Position numbers and translations under genes: made by a program
NCBI RefSeq assembly: GCF_000485595.1
Contig: NW_014577564.1
Span: 203,342 to 226,269 of the forward strand
Direction of reading: 5' to 3'
Length of the DNA stretch: 22,928 nt
Origin: Priapulus caudatus
Lineage: Eukaryota; Priapulida; Priapulimorpha; Priapulimorphida; Priapulidae
Shown: positions 11,345 through 21,562 of the stretch, one piece after another
Layout: the number at the start of each line of letters is the position of its first letter
Numbering within the stretch: position 1 is the stretch's first letter
The notes under the pieces: model-generated
Told to the model about the DNA's origin: nothing
The model's input: the letters and a program-made list of their open reading frames with translations, nothing else
Database searches by the model: none

Positions 11345-11640
11345 CTTCCAGTAGAATTATAGTATCGCCGCAGTTATGCGTACACACGCATGATAACTAG
11401 CTAGTAGGTATCAGCAGTATTGCTACACACGCTGATTAACAGCTATAGGTAATCACAGGTATGCTACACAACGCTGCATTAACTAGCTTATAGCGTATCC
11501 AGTATGCTTACACACGCACTGCATTAACTAGCTATAGGTAATCACAGTATGCTACACACGCCCTGATTAACTAAAAGCTATACGGTTATCGCAGATGCTA
11601 CACACGCCTGATTAACTAGCCTATAGGTATCATAGCATAT
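11345..11640. repeat. 40-bp minisatellite, copy B
   Basis: Counterpart of 3539-3805. The words GCTATAGGTA, GCTACACACG and TGATTAAC recur about every 40-45 bases, but nearly every unit carries insertions. Confidence 0.88.
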
Positions 11641-11667
11641 CAGCTGATCCGCGCATCAGCGATTATT

Positions 11668-11812
11668 CATCGTCGTCGTCGCTCAGCTCGTCATCGTCCA
11701 TTCGTTCATCGTTCGTCGTGATCATCAGTTCATCTATCATCATCATCTGTATCATCATCGAATCATCAGCATCATCATCATCAGTCATCATCATCATCAT
11801 CATCATTCTCGT
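11668..11812. repeat. (ATC)n / (GTC)n tract, copy B
   Basis: Interrupted counterpart of 3811-3953. Confidence 0.88.
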
Positions 11813-11879
11813 CTCCAGTTTATCACCAGCCTCAGCAAGGCAGCCACTGAGAATGAGCACCAGCATAGTAGTTAAGTAC

Positions 11880-12320
11880 CGTTAGCAGCACCAGCAGTAG
11901 TAGTAGTAGCAGCAGCAGCAGCAGTAGCAGTAGTACAGCAGCAGCAGCAGCGAGCAGCAGCAGCAGCAGCCAGCAGCAAGCAGCAGCAGCAGGAGCAGTA
12001 GAGGCAGCAGCAGCTCCCAAAAAAAAAGAGGCAAACTAGCAGCAGCAGTAGTAGTAGCGGCTAGCAGCAGCCAGCAGCAGCTAGTAATAGCGGTAGCAGC
12101 GAGCAGCCAGCAGCAGTAGTAGTAGCGGCTTAGCAGTAGCGGCGCGGCGGTTGCGGCCGGTCGCGGCGGACGGTCGATCAAGCAGCAGGCAGATAGTGGC
12201 AGTAGCCAGTAGCAAGAGCACTTAGCTAAGAGCCAGCCAGCGAGCGAGCAGCGAGCCATAGGTAGCTCTAGTCGCTAGGTAGTAGATAGCCGTAGTAGTT
12301 GTAGTAGTAGCACCAACGCC
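11880..12320. repeat. (CAG)n / (GTA)n array, copy B
   Basis: Counterpart of 3971-4420, with several CCAGCAG and TAGCGG variants and an eight-A run at 12020-12027 that copy A lacks. Confidence 0.88.
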
Positions 12321-13240
12321 ACCAGCAGCAGCCAACGGAGTAGCAGCCACTCTACGCGAAGTTGAGAGTTGCCAACGATCGACCTCACTCACAGTCGCGC
12401 ACACTGCTGGCTGTTGATTTACTTGCAACGGCAATCTTGCGTGCCAGTTGCATAGCCTTAGGCCGCGCAAGGTAAGATGCTGCCAATGGGAGGACACTTG
12501 GGCGAATTTCGCGGGAGTGCTGGGGGTGGGGGTGATTACAACCACAAGGTGCGACTCCGAGGCAGGCACAGTCAGCAGTGCTGGCACTTCGCCTGCGCGG
12601 TTCTGTCCCGATAAAAAGTGTTTCAGTGTCTTTGCTCGGGCTTGGCAATATGTGACGTGGATCGTATTCAGCACATCTAACACACAAGCGCGAGTATAGA
12701 CGACTGGTTGACCCACCCCAATTTAGCCCTTTACAATCTTGCCCGCTCAGCCAACATACTGCGCGTGTTGTAGCACGCTTAAACTTCGGTCCAGTTATAT
12801 TGACAAATACGTGGCAACAATCGTGGAGTGGTCCATTACATACGCTCACGACAAGCCTCACGGTTGCATCATTAATGAGATCGTCGTAAAACATTCTCAA
12901 CAAACAGCAATGTGCAGCGCCGTCGTCGAGCTTTTGAGACGATCATTATAATGCCCTTCTACGCGTATATAGACACAGCATGAAGCTGTGACGAACGACG
13001 CGACCCAACAACAACACCAGACGATTAAATGTAAGACAAAGCGATCACTTCACGATTACATACATGACGTAGATATAATATGATTTAAACTAACAACGTG
13101 ACTTTCATTAATAGTATAGACAAAATGCAATTTAATACAGCTGTACGTTGTTTTTTGATCGAAAAAGATTTGCCGACCGCTCGGCTCAGCATACATGTAC
13201 ATAGCCGGTGACAGCTTCAGCTTACTAGTGGAACAGAACT
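12321..13240. other. Non-coding spacer, copy B
   Basis: Counterpart of 4421-5205 and longer. About 90 bases near 12565-12670 have no clear match in copy A. Overlapping open frames of up to 172 codons on the minus strand are not preserved in copy A, so no gene is called. Confidence 0.55.
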
Positions 13241-13244
13241 GTAC

Positions 13245-13890
13245 GAGAGCATCCTGGTAGAGAGAGGACGAGAGAGAGAGAGAATATAGAAGCAAAGAGC
13301 CCAGAAAGAAGTAGAAAAGATGACAAGAGAGAGATAAAAACAAAAAGAAAAAAAAAAAAAAAACAAAATAAAAGAAAAAAAAAAATGAGAGAAAGAGAGA
13401 AAGCTAGAGAACCGTAGATGAAGAAAGACCAAGACGAGAGAAGAGAGAGAAGGAGAGAGAGAGAGTAGAGAAAAAGGAGAGTGATTGAAGAGATGGATAA
13501 TATGAGAGAAGAGTAGGAAAGAGAGAGACTTGACGAGAGGGATAGACGAGAGCGCTGACTTTGACCGGCGTGTTGCACCAGGAGAGCAGCAGATGAGCAT
13601 GCGAGAAGAAGAGTAAAGAGAGAAAGTATTTGTAGAGAGAGAAGAGAGGAAGATTAGAGAGACGAGTAGAGCGAGAGACAAAGCAGAGAGATGATGAATT
13701 TGAAAGGGAGAGAGAAGAGAGCATGGAAAGAGATGAAGCAGAGAGATGAGAGCACGGAGAGACGAGAGATGAGTAGACCTGACTCGATCAGAGAGTCGAA
13801 TAGCCGAGAGAGAGTATTTCGAGAGAGAGAAGAGAACGGACAAGAGAGAGAGAAGAGGTAGAGAGAGAGAGAGAGAGAAGAGAGAGAGAG
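13245..13890. repeat. Degraded second (GA)n microsatellite, copy B
   Basis: Counterpart of 5209-5672, about 180 bases longer. It contains an A-rich section (about 13334-13386) of AAAAC and AAAAG words absent from copy A. The minus-strand open frames of up to 237 codons are Ser/Leu-rich by-products. Confidence 0.88.
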
Positions 13891-13899
13891 AAAAGACCG

Positions 13900-16060
13900 A
13901 TAGTAAGGAAGCAAGTATGATGCGCAGCATACATATTTTAAAACACCGCGTTAAACTATTTCGTAAGCCGTGTTCAAATTTACACGCGGAGAAAAAAATG
14001 TGAAGGCGCTCAGCAACATTGAGAATAATCAGAGCATGCTTCAGACCGCACAGCGTAGTGTATTATATCCACACAAAGTCTGTATATCATTACCAACGGC
14101 TAGAACTGTGACATTGTGCCATAAATTGACTGTAATTTCACATTACTCCTCAAAACGCCAAAACCCACGTTAAAAATATTTAAGCTGTACGATGAAACGA
14201 AAATGAATATTTATGAAATGGAAATATATATTAAGATTCTATCAAGAATTAAAGTCTATCTCCTTCGAGAATGGTACATCTATGTCTGGTCTTTATCACG
14301 ATGCCCATTGTAAGGCTGAATTGACCTATCCGGACAGAGAAAGCACGGATAATCTACTATTTAGTCGCGCATGAAGCGAACGTTGACTATCATATCATAT
14401 TACGTAGGCAACTAGTTACTCGATGCAAGCCAGGAGCCACACTTGCTCGGCTCCCCTGCAGTTGGAAAATCATGTCAAGACTTCTACAAGCTGAATGACA
14501 GAAATACAGAGCCTCATCTCACAGATGACGCCGGACTACTAATAAGGCATAGCTCGAGCGTTGAATCTAGATATAGCCATATTTAAGACCACTAACGAAA
14601 AGTGTTGGCCTGAGCTGTAGTGACAACAATAACAACGATAAAAGTACGTTTGTACCGCTTCCTACATCACACACAAGTAATAGTCATAGGAGTATAAAAT
14701 AGCACGTTCGTTTTATAAATAGGTCCTAAACTAATATAAAAATATATCTCTCAATTACCAACTAGGAAATGTAGAGTAGAGAGTGTGAAGAGAGTGACGT
14801 GCGTCGCTAGCGCGTCAGGCGAATACATATTACTGTTACTAATTAGTGGGGCATAAGAGAAAGCCTCATCTAACGGTTTATGCCTGCCTAATAGGCTATA
14901 TAAACACACACTAAAAAAAATGACCTGCAAAGGCATAACGCCTGATGCGCTCCGCAATGCCACTTCTTTATAAAGATTCGGCAGCACTTTATATTTAAGC
15001 TGCCTGTCATCCACAAAATACACTGTCAACCGTCTAAACTCTTTGATTTTCTAAACTCCGAGGACCTAATTAATCATAAAAGAGCTCTCTTAATCAATAC
15101 CGCTCTGTAGCACCTAAGACTTTGGTAATACATTCTCACGCCTACTAATATCTCCTATTATCGCGGGAGATATGCGAGAGAACGAGAATGCGTGGAGATT
15201 TAGAGCTGTAAAGCCACGAACAGCAACCAAGGTATCACTCGGCAGTAGCATCTTACGAGCGATCATACACACCGCACTTTAGTTGACATACGTAACTCTA
15301 AATCGTGAGGCGCTCGCGCATAGTTGAGCTGCTACTAAGAAGTGACTCGTTTTGCTGTGAGTGTGCTCTATGACATAAGGTTAGCACTTACTACGTGCAC
15401 TTTGGTTTATTTTGCCCCGTCATATGCCGAGTCATCCGGTACAGTAACAGAACCACGTCTCGAGAAAATAGTGCGAAAACGCCGCTTAGAAAACGTTAAG
15501 TTGTGTGGAAGTTTTCAACTTTTTCCAGAAATCCTCGATGTCAACCACTCGTCATCGTATATTAGAATAATCACCACCAACTAAAATTGATCACGGAAAT
15601 TTCCCACGCAGTGAATACATAAATCCGGAATTGTATCATATGAGTGTCTGTGAATTGTGAGTGAAACGATCAGCTCATCTATACCTTTTGTCACCGCCCG
15701 TATGATCACCACTGTCCTTCACTCTTCACAATGAGCTCTGTACACCTCGGCCCCCCTCTAATTGAAATCAATCACTATGAGCACGCCGAGCGCATAACCC
15801 AAACAGGCCCTACGCTGAGATGATAGACCACCATTATACTAACGCCTAAATAGAGCCGCGATGCTGTTGGAGATTCCCACTTGCTTAGCACATGTACTTC
15901 TAAGTTACTAAGCTATTCCGTTCGAGAGAAATGCCAGCGCTCAGCATGTATGATATGTGCCTATCAGCGTACCGAAAACATACATAGAACACTAGAAAAG
16001 GCGCAGTTGTCAATCACTCAACGCTAAAACATGTATAACCCGCCCGTGTGACTCCAAAAA
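13900..16060. other. Non-coding stretch, copy B
   Basis: Noisy counterpart of 5673-7165. No gene is recognised. Open frames at 14751-15029 and 15342-15584 lie in insertion-rich sequence and have no equivalent in copy A. Confidence 0.55.
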
Positions 16061-16340
16061 ATATGTGTACAAAGGTCAAAGAAATTTTATACGAGAAGAG
16101 TTGTATGTCTGCGACATCTAAGCCTCCGTAATTAGGAGGTATACCGAGTTTTGACCCCTGACCTCAAGCTATGATCACGCTGGACATTATAATATAAAGA
16201 TAAATGCCGTACAAGATCTCAATGTCAAATTCTAAAGAGCAAACGTAGTCTTGACCTGTTTTACCACCCCCGGTTTGCACGAGTGATGACCTGCGCTTCT
16301 GGCTACGCGACACACCTTCTCCCAAGATCCGTGTAAGATA
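16060..16340. repeat. GGTCA-type satellite unit, noisy, copy B
   Basis: Counterpart of 7165-7328 with many inserted bases. It leads into the clean array from 16359. Confidence 0.75.
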
Positions 16341-16358
16341 TCACAAGGTTTAAAGGTA

Positions 16359-16960
16359 GCGCTAGGTCAATTAGGGGCTGAGTTATAGAGCGAAAGGGAA
16401 ATATGATAAAGGTCAAGATCAATGTCAAATTGTTTGACCTGTTTTCCAGGTTGCAGTGACCTGGTTTCGGTACGCGACACACCTTCTCCCCAAGATGTGT
16501 AAGTATACCAAGTTTGGTCGCGCTAGGTCAATTAGGGGCCGAGTTACAGAGCGGAAGGGAAATATGATCAAGGTCAAGGTAAAGGTCAAATAAAGATCAT
16601 AGTGACCTGGTTTTGGTAGCGCTAGGTCAATTAGGGACCGAGTTAGAGAGCGGAAGGGAAACATGATCAAGGTCAAAGTAAAGGTCAAATAAAGGTCGCA
16701 GTGACCTGGTTTTGGTACGCTACTCACCTTCTCCCCAAGATGTGTAAGTATACCAAGTTTGGTAGCGCTAGGTCAATTAGGGGCCGAGTTAGAGAACGGA
16801 AGGGAAATATGATCAAGGTCAATATAAAGGTCAAATAAAGATCGCAGTGACCTGGTTTTGGTACGCTGCCCACCTTCTCCCCAAGATGTGTAAGTAGACC
16901 AAGTTTGGTCACGCTAGGTCAATTAAGGGTCGAGTTATAGAGCGGAAGAGCAATTCTCTG
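16359..16960. repeat. GGTCA-rich satellite array, units of 146-161 bp
   Basis: Tandem units start with GCGCTAGGTCAATTAGGG at 16359, 16520, 16619 and 16765, and a partial one begins near 16911. Full units run about 146-161 bp; the unit at 16520 is only 99 bp because it lacks the part from 'cgcgacacaccttctcc' to 'aagtttggtc'. Each unit carries several GGTCA/TGACC words. Because a typical unit (147 bp) is a multiple of three, the minus strand stays open across units and yields a repeated peptide containing KPGHCDLYLT. I regard that as fortuitous. I recall GGTCA-rich elements with this layout from marine invertebrate and fish genomes, but cannot name a library entry. Confidence 0.93.
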
Positions 16961-17026
16961 CGGCGGACCGAGCGGCGGCTGGGGAGACATGAAACCATGT
17001 AGTATCCCCGCCGACTTCGTCGCGGG
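16940..17026. mobile_element. Probable 3' end of the GGTCA element, with nested hairpins
   Basis: The last partial satellite unit runs into GCGGAAGAGCAATTCTCTG and a CGG-rich stretch. A nested stem follows: 16976-16985 pairs with 17005-17013 (nine pairs, one bulged T), enclosing ACATG/CATGT at 16987-16991 and 16996-17000. A second stem, CGAC-TTC-GTCG (17012-17022, extended by CCCG/CGGG), overlaps the 3' arm of the first, so the two compete. Similar GCGGAAG...CAATTCT and CCCCGCGACTTCGTCGCGGGG endings are, from memory, typical of dispersed repeats in aquatic animals. After it the sequence becomes plain AT-rich DNA. Confidence 0.6.
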
Positions 17027-17515
17027 AAATACAATAAGCATTAAAACAAAAGAGTCTCGAACAAGGAAAATTTACTACGCAAATAATCTTAGTGGTTGGT
17101 GGGTTTCATAAATCGTACGTATCGTTTGTAAAATAAAATGTAGAATTTCGTATTCCCATGAAGGCCCGCCCTTTTCACGTTATTCAACTTCTGACAAAAC
17201 GTTAATAGTACTATAGCGTATGTTTAATACTAGTCTAGCTACTTAGATTAATTTTTTTATTGAATGTTTGCTGGAACCCAGTAAAGTGCTGAGACGGCTG
17301 AGTATATATTATCAAATTAACTGCACCTCTGCGGCTGCATAGCTACCGATACATAATGAACACCGCCTGTTTATATGAATCGATAGACGTGATATCTCAC
17401 AGTTGCACACGCACGCACCCACACTGCCAGACACGCGCTTGCACGAAGATGCAGACTCGCTTTCATGGATGTGAAGCCACGCATATGCCAAGCCGAGCAA
17501 GCTACATACGGACAC
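17027..17515. other. Single-copy AT-rich stretch
   Basis: No gene, RNA or repeat is recognised. It follows the hairpin end of the GGTCA element and leads into a (CACG)n tract. Confidence 0.6.
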
Positions 17516-17680
17516 GCGAATGCTCACACGCATGGAAACGCACGCACGCACGCACACCAACACACACGCGCGCCAACACACATGCACACACGCGCGCACA
17601 CGCACCCACGCATGTACACAAACACACGCTCAAGCGCACGCACGCACGCACGCTTGTGTGCACACGTAGGCACGCACAAT
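17516..17680. repeat. (CACG)n / (CA)n low-complexity tract
   Basis: CACGCACGCACG, CACACGCGCG and related words form an alternating purine-pyrimidine tract. The Thr/His/Ala-rich and Val/Cys/Arg-rich open frames on the two strands are by-products. Confidence 0.9.
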
Positions 17681-17853
17681 TATACAGAACACAAGCGCGC
17701 AAACTCTCACCGCGGGTCCATGAAAGAAAGCAAATAAATAGGCAAAGTGACAAATAGACAGTGATCAATGAGCCTATGCAGAAAAAATGACCAAGATGTA
17801 TCTTTTAAAGAGTAAATAAACAATATCAGAGGCTGGCTGTACTAAACATACAA

Positions 17854-18148
17854 CAGGGAGTCCGCAGCAAAATAAGGGCGTCCGCAGTCTGAATTTCAAA
17901 ACTAAAGATATTAACAATAACGCATGTGCTTATTTTGAAGATTCATGCAGTTGCACGTCTGCCAAATTGTCTTCGAACATTTGCTGAAAAAATACGGTAA
18001 TTCCGTGAAGTCGTGCTCTGGAACAAACTAGTTAGTATATAGCAGAATTTTCAGGTATTCGCACGGACTCCTGCATATGTCAAATCAGGGAGTCCGACAG
18101 TAAATCAGGGAGTATTTGACTCCGGACTCCCGTTAATTTCGCACCCTG
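17854..18148. mobile_element. Possible decayed hAT-like element with GGAGTCCG sub-repeats
   Basis: The right edge, read on the minus strand, begins CAGGGTGCGAAATTAACG, which resembles a hAT-type terminus. GGGAGTCCG or its complement occurs at 17857, near 18064, 18090 and 18123, often next to AAATCAGGGAGT. The left edge at 17854 also begins CAGGG but shares no further terminal match, and I find no flanking duplication. It may be a solo or decayed end. No coding capacity is visible. Confidence 0.3.
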
Positions 18149-19598
18149 CTCATGTAGAAGTGTGGCCTCGCCAAAAAATCACGACTAATGCAACGGCAGA
18201 GATACAGTCTGTGTCAAATTATTAAAGCAATTTCAGTGATACTTAGTATATATTATGAGGATCGCCCTCCGTACACTTTCCGTACACACTAAAGAGACAA
18301 GATTCAATGACTTCGTTACGGTTATTTGACTTTGTGTACGCGCCGTATTCTACCTACGACAGGCATTAATAAATTTCGCATGCCTTATATAATATTTGCG
18401 ACCTACATCGTTAACGTAATAAATTTAGACTAGATTTATATATTCAACTGTTACCAAGGTTTAACATGATGGCATTTCGCATCAGTTTTTATCCGTAGTT
18501 CACGGACGTACAGCCTCAATTAGGTGGTTGATATAGTCAATAGATTAATCAGAGATATTCTGTTTAGAAATAAAGCACTACGCGACGATCCACGAAACGA
18601 CAGCGACTAGTACTAAAGTGGCATAAATAACTTGATAATTATTTAAACTGCTGTCATATTTTGCCCATGATTTTATGGCCCAGTCTAAAGAATATAAGAA
18701 ATTACATTATATACAAATGTACAGATAAGCAGCTATGCCATACGCTGATTTTACGCGATTAAGCTATGCTTATTTTCATAGCGAAGAGGGCAGTCAAGCT
18801 TGTATCTATCCAACAATTTACTTGAATATTACCTTTTATTTAAAATCTTCAAGAGTGCATGAAATATTCCTTTTTGAGGACAAATTTCGTTTATGTGGCT
18901 ACATGGTCTACGTGGCTATTTAATGAAAATATCTCGAGAGATTGTGTTTCATTGAGAGTTTATTGATAACAACTTCTTCCAATGATCCCGCCCTCACTCA
19001 CACGTACACAAAGAATAAACATGTTATGTATATAGATGAAAAATTTAGAGCTACATGTAGTGACTGGTACTCTTTGTTCGTGCGAATCACTGGGTAAATA
19101 TTGGTGTTTGTTTGGCATATTTTGCAAATTACCAAGTTTTGCAATATATTAAATAAATAAATGAGTGAATAAATAAATACTAACTACTATCTATAATTTT
19201 CCATGCGGCCTTGCACTATTAATTAATTGTCCTGAGTTTTGCGACAGGTATAAAATAAATATGTAAAATGTATAAAACCATAAGCAAAATGGGCAATCTT
19301 CACTCGCACAATGAAATATAAAAACTACTCGTGTTCAAGAAATCAAACTGCTAGAAAATACTACTGAAATCGACAATATATTTGCGATCTACGCTATCTT
19401 AAGATTTAGAAGTGTCAGCAACATTTTGACAAATTTACACGCCAACGTTGTCAGACCGTCGACATAGTAACGTACCTATAAACGACATTATATAGTTACA
19501 TTAGGTTGCCAGGCACAACAGTCTTACATAAAAATTTATATCTTTGCCTCTAAAAAGTTTATGCTCTAAAAACTAGCCATTGCGTGCTACTATTTTAT
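18149..19598. other. Single-copy AT-rich stretch
   Basis: No gene or RNA is recognised in about 1.45 kb. It contains a small (AAAT)n-like section near 19150-19180 and a repeated CCGTACAC word near 18270-18288. A 62-codon open frame at 18735-18923 (plus) is AT-rich, has no recognised motif and is of a length expected by chance. Confidence 0.6.
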
Positions 19599-19599
19599 T

Positions 19600-19790
19600 T
19601 CGACACACACGCGCGCCCCCGCGCCCTCGCGCGCGCACACACACACACACACACACGCACGCACGTACGCACGCACGCACGCACGCGCGCGTTTGCACGC
19701 ACATTTATGTATATATAATATATGTATTTTTCAATATATGCATATCAAGAGTACATAATAGAGATCTTGATGTATATATATATATGGTCA
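19600..19790. repeat. (CA)n / (CACG)n tract followed by (TA)-rich tract
   Basis: CACACACGCGCG, (CA)n and (CACG)n at 19602-19695 are followed by TATATA-rich sequence to about 19787. Open frames across this part are by-products. Confidence 0.88.
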
Positions 19791-20078
19791 ATATTTTACC
19801 AATTATTAAATATGAAGCAGGCTCCACTGTATGACCCAAGGTGGCATTCAGGTATCACCCAGGGACAAACTCTAGCAAAAATGCTTCATTCAATGTGGCG
19901 AACCTGAGTAAAATTCTAAACGTGCATGATAGAAAAAGTTTTAGTTGAGCTGGCTTTCAATGACAGGTGGTGATAACTTATTGTTATAAGCTGCAGGGTA
20001 ACTTCATACAAATTCTTACACACAATCCACACGCAATATAATGTTCAAATGAAACGTTGCAAACAGTTCTATTCTTAC
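19791..20078. other. Single-copy stretch, no gene recognised
   Basis: Mixed-composition sequence lies between the (TA)-rich tract and the exon candidate. Nothing is recognised apart from the splice-donor-like site at its right edge on the minus strand. Confidence 0.5.
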
Positions 20079-20226
20079 CTAAGTGCAGGTTGGGTATTTT
20101 AAAGCTCGACAGCTCTACATCATGAAACACAACAACTTTGATAAATGCCATATCAGCGTCTAATACCACAAACTCTATAGTGTAGCAGAGGACAATATAT
20201 AGCACGGCAGTTACGCAGCGCGAAAA
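20079..20226 (-). CDS. Weak internal-exon candidate, unrecognised
   Basis: On the minus strand, a splice-acceptor-like end (TTTTGCAACAG, CAG at 20229-20227) precedes an open segment that ends at a good donor-like site (AG then GTAAGAA, boundary 20079/20078). The 148-base segment would encode about 49 residues. Its N-terminal part is hydrophobic (YIVLCYTIEFVVLDADMAF) and alternating hydrophobic residues follow (IKVVVFHDVELSSFKIP). The frame is open beyond both sites (19984-20235). The peptide matches no family I know and no partner exon is identifiable, so it may well be chance. Confidence 0.18.
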
Positions 20227-20236
20227 CTGTTGCAAA

Positions 20237-20550
20237 ATAATAACATTTTATCCAACTTGTGGTTTACCAGGAACTGCAAATAGCATCAAGTGTAAACAAA
20301 AAACCATTTGTAATAACATGCCAATCTGTTGGTTATAAATACCATGTAGAGCTCTGTCCGAGTGTATAGTACGGTGCGTGCAACACTGACAGACTATGCC
20401 GTCCCCACTGAGATGCGTTCCTCTATACCCCTGGAAACAACCGATGTGCCAACAGGTCGCGATCAGCCCGTGTGGTGTGGAAACAGAATTGCTAAAGCAA
20501 TATGCGGTCACCGTCGCCGCATGCAGCACGCAACGCGCTCAATCGGATAA
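20237..20550. other. Open, GC-richer segment of unknown nature
   Basis: About 190 bases (20360-20550) are visibly richer in GC than the surrounding AT-rich DNA. They are open on both strands: 62 codons plus at 20362-20550, and 93 codons minus at 20248-20529. Neither peptide has a recognised motif. The plus frame ends just before an eight-T run at 20551-20558. It could be an exon or a decayed element fragment. Confidence 0.15.
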
Positions 20551-20654
20551 TTTTTTTTAACCCCTGTATGTAAACTACGGTAGGTATGGATCTAAACAGT
20601 ATTCTGCCAGATTTAGCTAGACTAACTTGATTACTTACTTGCTACTTGCCGTTA

Positions 20655-20785
20655 ATGTGCGCATGTATGAATGCGTACCTGAGTGCGCGCGTGCATATAC
20701 GTGCGTGCATAAGGTTGTGTGTGCTTGTTGTGCGTACATGCTTGCGCGCGCGTATGAGTGTAACTCGGTGTGTGCGTGTATGAGA
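20655..20785. repeat. GTGCGC/GTGCAT-type low-complexity tract
   Basis: Alternating purine-pyrimidine words (GTGCGC, GCGCGCGTGCATATACGTGCGTGC) form an irregular tract. Short Cys/Val-rich frames are by-products. Confidence 0.65.
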
Positions 20786-20934
20786 ATTTGCAATGCGGCA
20801 GCAGATCTATAGTTCATAATTAAATGCATACCTCCACGCATCAATATTTATGCACTGTACGTGGCGGAGAGATCATTGCACTCCGTCTGGGAAGCTGAAA
20901 GTGAGATGATAGTGAGGTTTGCTACGATACAGAC

Positions 20935-21131
20935 CACACGCGTGCGTTACCACACACAGACGAATAGAGAAACGAGCAGACACGCGCATACACACATACA
21001 CGCACGCGTGTACGCGAACACGAACACAGCTACGCATATAACCAAACGCAGGAATGTACATAAACATACATGTACGCAGACACAAACACAGGGATGCTCA
21101 CCACGCACGCACGCACGCATGCACGCACACA

Positions 21132-21171
<40 letters not shown>

Positions 21172-21185
21172 CGAACATACCACAT
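20935..21185. repeat. (CA)n then (CACG)n tract
   Basis: Interrupted CA-rich sequence leads into near-pure (CACG)n at about 21100-21173. Open frames on both strands (Thr/His/Ala and Val/Cys/Arg runs) are by-products. Confidence 0.92.
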
Positions 21186-21343
21186 ACACAACAGACGATA
21201 CAAGACAGGATTAGATGGTGATAACCTTGCTCCAATCTTTGGGAGTTCAGTACGTAGTAGTATGCGATACAGCATCCAGCTTCTACCGAATCCTTTAACA
21301 TAATTACTGCTTACGAGCGCCATGGCATCATACGTGCAGATAG

Positions 21344-21371
21344 CACCTGTTTAATAATTCACAAACAGGTG
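21344..21371. other. Perfect 9-bp inverted repeat containing E-box words
   Basis: CACCTGTTT (21344-21352) and AAACAGGTG (21363-21371) are reverse complements separated by 10 bases. CACCTG/CAGGTG is an E-box-type word. It lies about 190 bases before the MITE at 21563, and no gene is adjacent. Confidence 0.75.
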
Positions 21372-21554
21372 AACAGAAATCACGTTACATTAACTCCAAT
21401 GCGTCATACAATATACACGCGCCATTGGTGCCTGTTGAATTAACACTCTCTAACATTTCCGGGAAAACTAAACGATAATTCAAACCAGAAATGAGATTAA
21501 TCGGAACACAAAAGAGATTGGCTAAGCAATGTAGTTGATGGCATATCAGAGAAC

Positions 21555-21562
21555 TCTCAAAC
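21555..21562 (+). repeat. Target-site duplication, left copy
   Basis: TCTCAAAC, identical to 22030-22037 on the other side of the foldback element. The bases beyond it differ on both sides, so the duplication is exactly 8 bp. Confidence 0.88.

Larger units (their letters stand above)
7570..16320 (+). repeat. Long direct repeat, copy B
   Basis: This is the second copy of 1-7329, about 1.4 kb longer. From 7570 to about 9920 it matches copy A closely. From about 9920 onward it keeps the order of all features but carries extra bases every few positions. The part after the first (GA)n tract spans about 5.73 kb against 4.48 kb in copy A. The copy continues into the GGTCA satellite, where copy A stops. 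Confidence 0.92.
9920..16340. other. Low-quality, insertion-rich sequence (probable unpolished read)
   Basis: Across this interval the alignment to copy A is broken by one- to few-base insertions and some deletions, in microsatellites and in complex sequence alike. Microsatellites that are near-perfect in copy A are badly broken here, including GA at 10006-10590, ATC at 11668-11812 and the 40-bp units at 11345-11640. The noise stops near 16340, where the GGTCA units become regular again. Rapid biological decay of one copy would not be expected to show this insertion excess or such sharp edges. Open frames in this interval should not be trusted. Confidence 0.8.

Noticed and set aside
12222-12951. 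Overlapping open frames of 164 and 172 codons (minus) and 83 and 70 codons (plus)
   Set aside because: They lie in the insertion-rich part of copy B and are not open in the cleaner copy A. No motif is recognised.
13217-13930. 237-codon Ser/Leu/Phe-rich minus-strand frame resembling a membrane protein
   Set aside because: It is the degraded (GA)n tract plus an A-rich section read backwards. The hydrophobic look comes from CTC, TCT and TTT codons.
7570-16320. Repeat-induced point mutation as the cause of copy B divergence
   Set aside because: The differences are mainly insertions and deletions of all bases, not C-to-T changes, and they start and stop abruptly.
16425-16912. Tandem-repeat protein with KPGHCDLYLT motifs
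   Set aside because: It is satellite-encoded; the frame stays open only because the unit is a multiple of three. There is no start context or flanking exon.
17312-17768. Thr/His/Ala-rich and Val/Cys/Arg-rich frames at the (CACG)n tracts, also at 20627-21323 and 21997-22265
   Set aside because: They are by-products of CACG/GTGC repeats and appear on both strands at each tract.
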